Below, piece by piece: positions 1 through 10,216 of a DNA stretch of 21,455 nucleotides; position 1 is the stretch's first letter, and every line of letters starts with the position of its first letter. The notes beneath the pieces are model-generated. The model was not told the DNA's origin and ran no database searches. It saw only the letters and a program-made list of their open reading frames with translations. Source of the DNA: Cyclostephanos tholiformis. Its lineage: Eukaryota; Bacillariophyta; Thalassiosirophyceae; Thalassiosirales; Thalassiosiraceae. The stretch lies in contig JALLPB010000164.1 of NCBI GenBank assembly GCA_036939975.1, positions 1 through 21,455 on the forward strand. Reading direction: 5' to 3'. Position numbers and translations under genes: made by a program.

Positions 1-515
1 GAATAAAAATGAGAAGTCAGCGAAAAAACTGAGACAACAGATGCACACATGTGTAGATGCACACGCGGACAACCACATGCACAACAAAATCAGGCAAAAA
101 AACAGGAAACAAAAGAGACCACCATCCAAAAAAAAAAGACAGGAACATCCAGACTGTTCCAATGTCTACACGTCTACATGCGTATGGTACTTGCTCAAAG
201 AAATCACAGCCTTAAGGTTAAGTATGGGTGCCCTGGTAACCAGTGTGTTTATTACTACACATTGTTCCACATGTAGCCTTCCCCTCAGCTGGCCGCTCGA
301 ATCGGCGTCAGCAAGGCAGGCTAGAGAATCAAGAGAGAACAACCCATCACTTTGTCCGTCCCCCTCACTCCTCCAGGTGAAGTGGTGTTCAGTTCCGCTT
401 CAGTTACGTTGACACCATCAATTTCTTTCGCTTGCGCCACGTCTCAAAACATCACCACACGAACCGTCATCCACGAGTGCAAGTGAAATAACGGGTGATA
501 TAATATATATGACAC
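1..515. other. 5' flanking region without a supported gene
   Basis: A purine-rich, low-complexity stretch with A-runs near 105-140 and CA-rich segments. Short open frames exist on both strands, but none resembles a protein family or shows a convincing start or splice context. It may contain the end of a gene lying to the left, and it supplies the upstream region of the ABC transporter gene. Confidence 0.5.
497..511 (+). promoter_or_regulatory. TATA-like element upstream of ABC transporter gene
   Basis: The AT-only stretch gatataatatatatg stands out just before strongly GC-rich coding DNA. If it is a TATA box, transcription would start near 525-540. That is downstream of the in-frame ATG at 516 and upstream of the tandem ATGs at 636 and 639, which is one reason for preferring 636 as the start. 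This is motif recognition only. Confidence 0.35.
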
Positions 516-635
516 ATGACGGCCGCGAATCGACATCAACATCGTCGTCGCCTACGTCGTCGCGTCGAGTCCGCCACCCCCCGTGGCAATTCGCGATCCC
601 ACGGTCGCCGAGGGTGCGCGATAGGCGGCGGCGCG

Positions 636-3198
636 ATGATGCCCCTCCTGCTGCTGGGGGCGGCGGCGTTCGGTCAGGCCTTCCCCCCCGCGTCGACGAT
701 GGCGACGGCAATGCCAACGTCATCGACGACGATCGCCGGGCGACCTCCCCCCTTCCATCCATCACGTTCTGCTCGCCGCCGTCGTCGTCGTCGTGTTCAT
801 CATCGGGGTGTGCCGAACGTGAGGGGTGGCGATGCGGGAACGTCGACGACGACCCCGATGTCGACGACGACCGGCGAAGGTGACGTCGTCGTCGCCCCCC
901 CCCCCCCCCCCGTCACCGTCCGCACTCCCCCCCCCGCTACCGGTCGCGTCGTTGACGATACCGCCGCTTTTGCATTAGGAGGGACAACGCGACATCGATA
1001 TTGGAGGATCGCGAGGGAGCTCGGGAATCACATTTGGCCGTCGTTACCACCGCGACCGTCCTCGAGGGGAGAGGTCGCGTGGAGCGACGATGGCGGGAAC
1101 GGCGCGGCGGCGACATTGGCGGCGGCGGCGCGCGCCTCTGCGATAACTGTCCGGGCTCGCGTCGTGGCATCGATGTGCCTAATGCTCGCCGGGAAGGCAG
1201 TTACTATATCGACGCCCTTCCTCTTCAAGATGCTCGTGGACGTCGTCGGGGATGGTGGGAGCGGAGGAGGCCGACGCGACATCGGGGTTGTACGATCCGC
1301 CCTCCTCCTGTCCGATTCGACGTTAAATCTCCCCGTACTGCTGTTGCTTGCGTACGGCATATGCCGATCGCTATCGTCGCTGCTGCGCGAGTATACCAAC
1401 GTCGTCTTCTCCCACGTGGCCCAATCTGCGATACGCAACTTCGGACGATCGACGTTCGATCACGTGCACACCCTCGATCTGAGGTATCACCTCGATCGCA
1501 ATACCGGCATGCTGAGTCGCGTCCTGGAGCGCGGGAGTCGATCGATATCGTTCGCGTTGAACGCCATGGTATTCAACACCTTACCGACATTGGTAGAGGT
1601 GCTCGTCGTTTCGACGTTGATGATGCGCAGGTTCGGGACGTTGCACGCCATGACGGTGCTTGCGACCATTATCGCTTATTCGGCGTACACTATACGCATC
1701 ACGAGGTGGAGGTCATCCATGAGGAAGGATATGATATCCTCGGAAAATGCCGCCGCGGGACGCGTGTCGGACTCGTTGTTGAATTACGAGACGGTGAAGT
1801 ACTTCAACAACGAGAATCACGAGGGTAGCGTGTACGAGCGCACGTTGGGGGAGTATCAGGGTCTGGCGTTGAGGGCGACGTCGTCGTTATCGGCGTTGAA
1901 CTTCGGTCAGAACGCGATATTCTCCGTCGGACTGACCTTGGTCATGTATCTGACGTTGCGCGACGTAGGCATGGGACGCGCGACCGTAGGCGACCTCGTG
2001 CTCGTGAACGGCCTGCTCTTCCAGCTAAGCGTACCGCTAAATTTCATCGGCTGGGTGTATCAGGAGGTAAGACAGGCGTTCGTGGACATGGAGGCGATGT
2101 TCCAACTTCGCGATACGAGGCCGGAGGTCGTGGACCGTCCGCATGCCGTGGTGTACGATCCGTATTCGAGTGGGACCACTATCGAGTTCGACGGCGTCGT
2201 GTTCGGTTACGAGACTTCATCGCCATCGGCGTCGTCCTCCTCCTCCGCCGAGGGGACGGCGACGACGACCGCGCGGCCGATACTAAGGGAGACGACGTTC
2301 GCGATCCCGCAGGGGAAGACGATCGCGATCGTCGGCAGGTGAGAAATTCGATGGATGCCGCGTTTTTGGCAGTTTTTCCAACTCGCTCGGTTGTTCTTTC
2401 CTTCGTATTGATACGTACCCGACGATTGAATCGTTTTTAATTCCCCCACCCTTTTTTTCATTTCTTCTCCAAATCTCGCTTAATAGCTCCGGTTGCGGAA
2501 AGTCAACGCTCCTTCGACTTCTGTATCGCTTCTACGATCCTCAGGGGGGGTCCGTGCGCATCGGCGGTAGGGACATGCGTGATTACACGACGGAATCGAT
2601 ACGCAGGTCCATCGCCGTCGTGCCGCAGGACGTAGTCCTCTTCAACGACTCCATCGGGTACAACATACACTATGGCAACCTGGCCGCTTCGTGGGAGGAG
2701 GTCATCGAGGCATCGCGCAAGGCGCACCTCCACGACATTATCATGCGCCTCCCGAACGGGTACGACACTGTCGTCGGCGAGCGCGGGCTCAAGATGTCCG
2801 GGGGGGAGAAGCAGCGAGTGTCGATCGCTCGCGCTATTCTGAAACGCGCGCCAATACTCCTGTGCGATGAGCCAACGTCGAGCCTCGACTCGAGGACCGA
2901 ATCGGATATAATGAACAATCTTAAGGAGATAGGGAACGACGAGAATGTCACGTGCGTGATCGTCGCGCACAGGCTGAGCACAATCGTCGATTGTGACCTG
3001 ATCGTGGTCATGGACGGGGGCAGGGTTATTGAACAGGGCAGTCACGACGAGCTGATGAAAGCTGGAGGAAGATATAGCGAACTGGTGGCATTCCAGAGGA
3101 GTCACGGCTCGACGAGCGACGAGGAGGACGTGATAGTCTTGGGTGATGAAGACAAGCTAAAAGAAATGAACGTTGGCGATGAGGCGGTGTTATCATGA
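636..3198 (+). CDS. ATM1/ABCB7-type half ABC transporter, possibly plastid targeted
   Basis: Two exons, 636-2338 and 2487-3198, with a 148-bp GT-AG intron; spliced product 804 aa. An N-terminal six-helix membrane domain is followed by one nucleotide-binding domain. Seen: the ATM1-like stretch RGSRSISFALNAMVFN, then ETVKYFNNE. The NBD has Walker A GSSGCGKST (567-575), Q-loop Q615, signature MSGGEKQR (671-678), Walker B LLCDEPTSSLD with D695 and E696, and H-loop H729. ATM1-family proteins export a glutathione-linked sulfur or Fe-S precursor from mitochondria. Here the leader from Met636 is MMPLLLLGAAAFGQAFPP followed by a Ser/Thr/Arg-rich stretch, which resembles a diatom bipartite plastid signal (cleavage before Phe). 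An in-frame ATG at 516 would add 40 Arg-rich residues and give 844 aa. Family call is firm; compartment is inferred. Confidence 0.88.
895..911 (+). repeat. C17 homopolymer inside coding sequence
   Basis: Seventeen consecutive C bases encode the Ala-Pro5 stretch in the low-complexity part between the leader and the membrane domain of the ABC transporter. A one-base change in length would shift the frame upstream of every functional domain. Confidence 0.9.
2339..2486 (+). other. Intron interrupting the Walker A codon of the ABC transporter
   Basis: The donor is GGCAG|GTGAGA and the acceptor is TTAATAG|CTCC, in phase 2. Splicing rebuilds GSSGCGKST. Reading through the donor instead gives Arg-stop at once (TGA at 2340-2342), so unspliced RNA would end at the P-loop. 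Confidence 0.9.
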
Positions 3199-3672
3199 AA
3201 AAGATTGATCATCATGTCCGCCACCTCCCTTCAAATGTGAATGGGCACTACGAGAGACTGATCGGTTTGGATGGCTTTTGTCCGGTGTCAAACTCATTTC
3301 ACTCCTTCTAAACGAGCTGTAGACTCCGACCTCAGAAATTGCATTCCAGATATCGTGGGAGATAATGGATTTGATAACAAAAAACAGAAGTGACTAAAAA
3401 AGACCACAATCGCTGGTTAAATTTACTGTGCTAATTAATCATTGTGCTCTAAATTAAAAAAATACATATAATTATTTGTGAACCAAACTCCAGCCAACAG
3501 CCTTCCAGATTTGATGGATGTGTCCAGCCACCGCTGCAATACTAAAAACTACTATGAAATAAACCCATACAACATGCACACTCCAGCCTCCAGCCTTTCA
3601 GATGATTTGAGGGGGAGGTCAAGTCTGGAGTTCATGAACCGACTCTAACCTAAAAATATTAGGTATGGTAAA
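3199..3672. other. Intergenic region with an imperfect direct repeat
   Basis: AT-rich spacer of 474 bp between two genes on the same strand. It holds the 3' UTR of the ABC gene and the promoter of the next gene. ACTCCAGCC...CAGCCTTCCAGAT at 3487-3511 recurs imperfectly at 3580-3605 (CTCCAGCCTCCAGCCTTTCA), a period of about 93 bp. No open frame here is convincing. Confidence 0.5.
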
Positions 3673-6600
3673 ATGGCGGGAGCGCTTCCCCCCCGTTTCC
3701 AATACTTAAATGATTCACCATTCACCAACACCAAGAGAATGAACGAAGCCAGTAGTCCGGATGGCGATGTCATCAAGTACATCGTCACGGGAAGCGCAGC
3801 GCACGCGAGAGTAGGTCGGCTGTTTCGTGGCCTTCTTGAGGAGCTTAGGAGGGGGGATGGGGAGGAGGAGGAGGAGGGAGGTGTTAAGTCGCCTTTAGAT
3901 ACGGGTCGTCGTCCAGATCCTCACGATGCCACCGTCATTTCGTCACCCCCCCCCCGTCGACGGCGATCGACGGTTTTCTCTTGGATCGACCTCAGTCCGC
4001 ATGTCTCCGCCTCCTCCTCCTCCTCCTGCGCGGCCCGCTGCGGTGGGGTGGGGTACGCCGTCGACGACGCCGACAACGTCGACTACGACGTTGACAATCA
4101 CCGCATCGATTTCCTGTGGGAGAATGCCCGCCGGAGCGAGACCAGGAGCGTGCGCGATTTCGCCAAGTGCTATTCCCACCTGCCGTTCGGATCGATCCTC
4201 GATGACAAGTGGGCGCTGGCGCGACTGATGGGTGGTACCCGATGCAATGGCGCTGCTGCCAATGACGACGAAAGAATACCCTCTGCCCCTGGAAGCGAAT
4301 CAGCGGAATCCAGCGATAAAAATCGCCACTTGGTGACGCTCGAGAGTCACTGCTTTCGCGGGAACGATGGCTTCGTCGTCTTCGCGATGAATGTGGGCCT
4401 ACTCCCGCCTCTTGAATCATCGTCCGTGGTTGGCCCCCCTTCGTCCGCCGACGTTCTTGGCGTGACGACTGCCTCGGCTCATACGTCAATAATGACGATC
4501 GACGGACATGGTCATGGTGGTGGGCAAGGCAGCCGGAACCGCCGAAGCGAGCTCGACAATGATCACTCATCCCAATACCAATTTGAGGATTTGCTACCGA
4601 GGTCGACTTCCATAATGCATCCCTCCCTCGGTCCGCCGCCGATGCCGAGCAACCTATGGGTGATCAAGGACGCCAATAGCAACGGCGCCGGAGGTATATG
4701 GTTCGTCGACGAAAGTAATGTTCGCAATTTTGTCCCTCCCAATAACAGATCAGACCGCCATGTAATCGACGGTGTCCTTGTCGAAGCCGCCGATAATGAC
4801 GCCACGTCGTGGATTGAGGATTCTCCGACGGTGCCACCCGCACGGCCTACGCCGACGCCGCTGCTCAATCCAAATCATAGATACGTGGCTCAGCGGTATG
4901 CATGGCCCCCAACGCTTTACTCTGGTCGAAAATGCCATGTAAGGGCATACGCGCTATTGACGTGCGATGGAAGAGCGTATCTGCATCGGAGGGCATTTTT
5001 GCACGTTGCTAACGAACCATTCGCCTATGACGGTTACGGTTACGTTATTAGTAAAGAAAAAAGGACTGAGACGAAATCTGAGGATGGAAATGCAATTGCA
5101 TTCGATCCGTCGGTGCATATCACCAACTGTTGTGCTAACTCTCACGATGCGAGGAAGTTCACTGGTGAAATTTGTATCGATTTGGAATCGATGCCTTCTC
5201 CTAGACATCGCTGTGTTGACCCTAATGGTATTCATAGTAGTAGTCATCTAGACAACCACGATGATGACGATAAAAAGAACAGCGCAAATGCTTCTTTCAT
5301 TGTCGATGATTCCAAAAGCAAGGATGAACTTTCATCGTCTTGCTCGACATCGTCGTCACCACCTCTGCCGCTTGGTGAATACTTCCCCTCGATATCAGCA
5401 TCCGTCGCGTCGTTTGCGTCATCATTCGGACCCTTCCTGAGAGGAGGCGAGGCGAATTGTGGATTCGAATACTTGGGATTGGACTTTGCGTTGTCGTCGG
5501 TGGAAGAGAAAGGAGAAAGAGGCGAGACGTGTGATGACAGTGATGTCGGCAATTATCACGGCAGGATCAGCTGGAGCGACCCAAACAACGAATATAGAAA
5601 CAAGTCATCATCAACAGAACGAAGATGTTGCCAACGTCGTCCTGTTGCATATCTTCTTGAGGCAAACGCCCCTCCCTCGCAAGATACCGCCTCGGGATTG
5701 AAGCACGCGGAGGCGCTGCACGATGAGGTCATCAGAGACCTCTTGCGAATGTGGGTAGTTCCAAATGTTTTCGCTGGCACCTCACAATGGACAAGGACTG
5801 CTGAAGACGGTGATTTAGTTGCTAGTCCTTGTCATGATCATCTTGATTGCAGTGGTTGGAGATGTGTCTATGCCCCTCCGAAACCCATCAATACCAGTGC
5901 TAGCGGCTTAAGGGATAAGAGTCCCATACTTCCCTCAAAGGCGGCCATTCTAAATCGTATTCGATGGGCACTTTTCGAAAATAGATCAGCGAAAGAATAC
6001 AATATGCTAAGGAAAAAAATAAATGAGGACAAAAGCAGGTTCGATAGTCCGCTGTCGACAGGTGCTTCCACGTTGAAAACATCACATGCTTTACTGTCAG
6101 GTGATGGTGGTTTTAATACCCAAGAAGACGGCAAAAAGATTTGCCCTGCTGAACCATTCTGTGAGTCGTCGTCAAGCGGGAGGAATAAGGTTGTCTCCTT
6201 CTCATTTGGTTATCATTATACAGATGAATTTGTATCATTTGTAAGGTCTCAGTTTCCTTATTACTCCACTGATACTACTGCCAATAATATCGACAATTCC
6301 ACCAGAATAATCAGCAGCAACAGGTGCGAGAATGCAATCTTTTTCGAGTCAGGCGGCGGGGCGCAAGTTCCACAGCTTGTTGCAAACGCTGTCGTGTCAT
6401 CGTTGGGGTATCGTGATCGGAGCGTGATCGGGCGAAACGTCGAAATGGAAGCGCGACTGGCTCTTTCTTCCCTGTTGGCAAACAACATCAAAACATCCAC
6501 TGAATTGTTACCAAGGAACGTCCTTCAACCATCATGCAGAGATGATGATGTTGTTGTCAATGATGATAATAGCCACGTGGTAATTATGGGGTCGAATGCA

Positions 6601-7839
6601 TCGTCCTTACTAGAATTGCTAGCGCGACGAATGTACGCGAGCGGTTTTTTGCGTCAAGGAGACGAAATTGTGATTTCAAGTGAGAATCATCTTGCCAATG
6701 TCACTCCTTGGTTAGATCTCGCAGCACGTACCGTGGGTGGAGACAATGTCAAATGGTGGACTGTTGTTGCCAATACATCTGCTGTCAATGCAACGTCAAA
6801 GGAAAATGATAATCGTATCAAGGACCAGAGTTGCGTCGCAGAGTCATCATCATGTATATTGTCCGATCTCATCACCCATCAGACAAGAATTGTTGCCATT
6901 TCGCACGTTTCTAATGTATTAGGTATAGAACGAGATGTACCAGCTATATGCGATCTAGTGTATCATAAGACAAAAGGTAGGGGACATGTGGTTGTAGATG
7001 GCGTGGCTGCGGCACCACACTTGTTATCATCAAAAGTTATTACAACGACGAAGATTGGAGGACGACGATCGCCGGAGTGGTACATTGTATCATTGCATAA
7101 GTTATTTGGTCCGCATCATGGATTTCTCTTCGGGAAGCGCTCCGTCGTGGAACAGATGAGGAGTCACTTCGTCAACAAAGTAGCAGAATGCAGAGAGGAG
7201 ACAAAGGTGGAACCCGATCCTTCCTTGTTGTCACACGGCATGCTTGCGAAGTTGTGGGAGTCTGGAACCATGAACTACGAGGCGTGCTGTGGTGCCATTG
7301 CATTACTTAGTTATGTTGAGAAAATCGGTATCAAGGCATACGAAAGTTATAACATTATGTGTTCTTGCAATCAAAACACTTCTGAAACATATGGCGTCCC
7401 GACTTCCTCGTATGTGAATATTGCATCATTATGCATCCAGCACGTGGAAGATCGTTTGGCGCGTCGCCTCCTGGAATACTTTCAATCGTGTAAGCCACTT
7501 GTCCGTATTATTCAAGATGTTGGGGATATGAAAGTGACGAATCATCATCAAGGGAATGGTAATAATAATCTTCGAAGGATTCCGCTGGTATGTTTTACGC
7601 ATGCCAAAATTTCATCACAAGCGATTGTGGATCATTGTCGACATCACGGATTGGTGTGCAGAGCATGTAAATTTCTCTCCACAGATAGGCTTTGGAAAGA
7701 GCTGATGATTGGGGACAATGAGAATGTAGTGCGCTTTTCCTTAGCGCATTACAACACGCTGGAAGAAATTGAGGCATCAATTAGAATTTTAGAAATGTTG
7801 GAAGGTTGGCCGGCAGTAAAAACTCGTAACTTAACATAA
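3673..7839 (+). CDS. Fusion protein: TTL-type ATP-grasp ligase + PLP cysteine-desulfurase-like domain
   Basis: An uninterrupted 1388-codon frame. The N-terminal half (about 100-720) matches tubulin-tyrosine-ligase ATP-grasp features. These are VIKDANSNGAGGI (330-342, nucleotide loop), VAQRY (405-409) with GRKCHVRAY (418-426), HITN (482-485), and the metal-ligand segments FEYLGLDF (D604) and LLEANAPP (E663, N665). TTL-family enzymes add amino acids to peptide termini or side chains using ATP. The C-terminal half (about 840-1385) is a class V aminotransferase fold closest to the VC1184/TIGR01976 cysteine-desulfurase-like group. It shows ESGGGAQVPQ (892-901), SENHLANVTPW, VVVDGVAAAPH (D1109), SLHKLFGP with the presumed PLP lysine K1143, and RFSLAHYNTLEEIE near the end. 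The reactive-Cys loop of true SufS is not recognisable. Acidic, Ser-rich low-complexity segments lie between blocks. Substrate and location unknown; no clear signal peptide. Confidence 0.85.
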   Translation: MAGALPPRFQYLNDSPFTNTKRMNEASSPDGDVIKYIVTGSAAHARVGRLFRGLLEELRRGDGEEEEEGGVKSPLDTGRRPDPHDATVISSPPPRRRRSTVFSWIDLSPHVSASSSSSCAARCGGVGYAVDDADNVDYDVDNHRIDFLWENARRSETRSVRDFAKCYSHLPFGSILDDKWALARLMGGTRCNGAAANDDERIPSAPGSESAESSDKNRHLVTLESHCFRGNDGFVVFAMNVGLLPPLESSSVVGPPSSADVLGVTTASAHTSIMTIDGHGHGGGQGSRNRRSELDNDHSSQYQFEDLLPRSTSIMHPSLGPPPMPSNLWVIKDANSNGAGGIWFVDESNVRNFVPPNNRSDRHVIDGVLVEAADNDATSWIEDSPTVPPARPTPTPLLNPNHRYVAQRYAWPPTLYSGRKCHVRAYALLTCDGRAYLHRRAFLHVANEPFAYDGYGYVISKEKRTETKSEDGNAIAFDPSVHITNCCANSHDARKFTGEICIDLESMPSPRHRCVDPNGIHSSSHLDNHDDDDKKNSANASFIVDDSKSKDELSSSCSTSSSPPLPLGEYFPSISASVASFASSFGPFLRGGEANCGFEYLGLDFALSSVEEKGERGETCDDSDVGNYHGRISWSDPNNEYRNKSSSTERRCCQRRPVAYLLEANAPPSQDTASGLKHAEALHDEVIRDLLRMWVVPNVFAGTSQWTRTAEDGDLVASPCHDHLDCSGWRCVYAPPKPINTSASGLRDKSPILPSKAAILNRIRWALFENRSAKEYNMLRKKINEDKSRFDSPLSTGASTLKTSHALLSGDGGFNTQEDGKKICPAEPFCESSSSGRNKVVSFSFGYHYTDEFVSFVRSQFPYYSTDTTANNIDNSTRIISSNRCENAIFFESGGGAQVPQLVANAVVSSLGYRDRSVIGRNVEMEARLALSSLLANNIKTSTELLPRNVLQPSCRDDDVVVNDDNSHVVIMGSNASSLLELLARRMYASGFLRQGDEIVISSENHLANVTPWLDLAARTVGGDNVKWWTVVANTSAVNATSKENDNRIKDQSCVAESSSCILSDLITHQTRIVAISHVSNVLGIERDVPAICDLVYHKTKGRGHVVVDGVAAAPHLLSSKVITTTKIGGRRSPEWYIVSLHKLFGPHHGFLFGKRSVVEQMRSHFVNKVAECREETKVEPDPSLLSHGMLAKLWESGTMNYEACCGAIALLSYVEKIGIKAYESYNIMCSCNQNTSETYGVPTSSYVNIASLCIQHVEDRLARRLLEYFQSCKPLVRIIQDVGDMKVTNHHQGNGNNNLRRIPLVCFTHAKISSQAIVDHCRHHGLVCRACKFLSTDRLWKELMIGDNENVVRFSLAHYNTLEEIEASIRILEMLEGWPAVKTRNLT

Positions 7840-8070
7840 CCGATCATTCTCCCCGACGGGCAAGGACGAGACAGCAAGTCCACGTGAAAGTAGGCGAATC
7901 AGAGGCGATAACAATAGACAACAACCTAAGCTTCTCAACTTCGAGCTCAAAAGGATCAGGCGCATGTTTTTTCACAAACTTACAACTCCAGAGCCCGAAG
8001 AACAAATCTAGATCATACTTTCCACATACCACAAGAAGGGGGTGAAAGTATTGGCCCATGGAAAGGTCAT

Positions 8071-9997
8071 TTATCCGATCTTCGCACGACAGAGTCCCAA
8101 TTGTTTCCACTTTGCCTCCACTAACAAGTCAATCTCGCGCTCTCTCTGACAATTCTTTGCACCAGTACGCCAAGATTTTATTGCTATCGACAAAGTCAAC
8201 CGTGCTCCAAACCCTTTTTTTTCAGCCTTATTTACACGAACACACCGTTCGGTTTTCTCTCGGTTGGTCACGCCAAGCCATAATGTAAGAATAGATCTTC
8301 GCCGATGTGCCAAGACTCGACTTGTTGCCTCTAGTAGCAGTGATTTCGAGAAATTTACATGTTCTTCCAGAGAAGCAAAAGCCTTTGCAAGTAATCGCCG
8401 TTTGTTGAAATCGTCTGGTGATTTATTGCTGGTCAAGGATCGATCTTGGGCTGGCAAACATTGAATCAAAAAGGATACACATGTGAACAATCTTACCCAC
8501 ACGCTCCTGGTACGTCCGCATCTTTCTCTGCGCTTCCATCTTGAACAACAACCATCCCCGCCAACATTTTTCATAAGTTGTGTCACTCCATGCAATAGAA
8601 GACTTGCGTTCTCGGAAATCCTGTATCCGGAATACTTGCTTCCACTGAATGAGCATGCGTTTCTGCAAGGACATTCGGTAGTGTAGCGCGGCTAACCGAC
8701 ACGCTCGTTTCATATGCTCATCGGCCATTTTCTTCATTTGCGCCTCATGTTTTCTATGCTGAACAAACTCTCTGTGTACCTTCATCTCTCTCTCTTCCCT
8801 TCGATGTTTCTGTTCCTCAAGCCACTTTTGTTTCGCAGTGGATTTTTGCTCATACCTCTGCCGAAGCATTGCGCGCCTTTTTTCGCGCTCCATTTTCCTT
8901 TGGTTCATTGTTAACACGATGTTTGAGGTACGTGATGAAATTCCAGCCTTTCCGCGTTGAGAATTAGCAGGAATCAACTGAATCTTTTCCATGATTCGTT
9001 TTGCTGATGTATCCTTCGCCTCGGAGTGTGCCAGAATGACTTTTTCTGGGGTTATAGGTTGTCCAGGATTAGTTGGGCTGACAACGCAACGGGTTCCACT
9101 TACGTCATGTTCACCGTTCTCCCTCGTGCTGGTAAGCCATCCAATGAAGGATAAGCGTGTCAGCGTTGTGTTGCGAAAGTTGTCAGCCGAATTTATCTTG
9201 CGGATGTGCGCTGCACTCCGTGACTTTTTGCCCCGAGACAGCTCATTCCATGCGATCAAGATTTCTCGACTCATTTTCCTAACGCGGATTTGTACTGCAC
9301 TTTTCACAATATCACGTGCAATTACCGCCAAATTTAACCATGACGAAAAAAGGCGCCTGATGTGTCGACATTTGTGATGTTTTCGAAACTTACTGATCAA
9401 TACGTCGTCGCCCCCCCTGGCGATTATTGCAACTCGTTCCCAACCGGCAAAAACACGACATCGCAGCAGCCTGTTCTCTTTCGTATGCTTCAGTAGATAG
9501 AAGAAGCACTTTTTGGTCAACTTTTCATCGTGACTTCGACGGAAGAGAATTGCCATGCTTTCACCAGTAAAGGCTTCCTCGTGGGATCCGATTAAAGTTT
9601 CTCTCGTGTCCTGCAAGTAGCTGGTAAATTTGGTGTCAAAAGCATCGGCAGTGTCGAAGCTAGGTTTTTCGTGGATGTCAACGTCGTGGGTATCGAAATT
9701 GGTGTACCTGCTTGGCAACACGCCATCGAGCAATTTATTCATCTGTGAGATTACATCGGCGACATCTTCGTCGGTAGATGCACCATCTGTTGCGAGGGAT
9801 TCAAAGTACGTTTTTGATATTGGAGCTCCTATTTTGCTGTTATCACGCATAGTTGCTATCCAATCAGTAACAGAGGAGTCTATGGTAGCGCACGATGTTG
9901 AGCCGTACTTCTCGCGCCACTGCGACGGTCTATCGGCAGAGTCTGCTTCGAGCTTGCCGTGGACACGGCCCCCGGCTGCTTTCTGTTCTAGTGGCAT
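8071..9997 (-). CDS. Sfi1/CCDC191-like Trp-repeat coiled-coil protein
   Basis: Two exons on the minus strand, 9997-8497 and 8450-8071, with a 46-bp GT-AG intron (GTG|G then GTAAGATT; acceptor TTTGCCAG); spliced product 626 aa. The first ~150 residues are not recognised. The rest repeats a pattern of basic helices carrying one Trp, for example CRVFAGWERVA, LFSSWLNLAV, ILIAWNELSR, LSFIGWLTST, MLIQWKQVF, CWRGWLLFK, ILTLWLGVT and AIKSWRTGA. A strongly charged single coiled coil lies at about 365-440, followed by AALHYRMSLQKRML. Spaced Trp helices are typical of Sfi1-type centrin-binding repeats, and the layout recalls animal CCDC191. A centrosome or basal-body role is inferred. Without splicing, the first exon's frame would end at 8423. 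It shares an upstream region with the divergent dynein docking gene. Confidence 0.65.
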
Positions 9998-10216
9998 ATT
10001 GATCTCCTCTTTTCAGTCGCGGATCCTCCTCATCGCATCAAAGACAGGTGTCGCCGACCTCTTCCCATACCCAAGCTCGCAGTCTTTAGCACGCCTTCGT
10101 TGAGTTTAAGCTTTACTTTTTCAGCTTTAATGGGCTCGTAAGCTCGGGTTGTATTTAAAAATTCAATTTTCATCCGGTCGATTTTTCTTCTCCTCACAAA
10201 CTACCTCAACAATACA
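9998..10216. promoter_or_regulatory. Shared divergent promoter region of two cytoskeletal genes
   Basis: 219 bp separate the two start codons (9997 minus, 10217 plus). The sequence tatttaaaa at 10152-10160 could be a TATA element for the plus-strand gene. I did not find a clear RFX X-box or other named motif by eye. Confidence 0.5.

Noticed and set aside
41..412. 123-codon plus-strand frame at the left edge
   Set aside because: Low-complexity Lys/His-rich then Ser/Leu-rich composition, overlapping another open frame, no family resemblance or promoter support.
1001..1828. 275-codon plus-strand frame inside the ABC transporter exon
   Set aside because: It is an Arg-rich shadow in another frame of a well-supported membrane domain; GC-rich DNA lacks stops by chance.
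2503..3105. 200-codon minus-strand frame opposite the nucleotide-binding domain
   Set aside because: The plus strand carries Q-loop, signature and Walker B motifs; the antisense frame shows no family features.
3992..4570. 192-codon minus-strand Arg-rich frame
   Set aside because: Antisense to the TTL half of the fusion protein; composition follows from GTC/GAC codon bias.
7844..8110. 88-codon minus-strand frame between two convergent genes
   Set aside because: No recognisable features; I found no splice junction that joins it convincingly to the Trp-repeat gene, so I treat it as 3' UTR.
9630..10103. 157-codon plus-strand frame
   Set aside because: Opposite the start of the Sfi1/CCDC191-like gene and its promoter; no family features.
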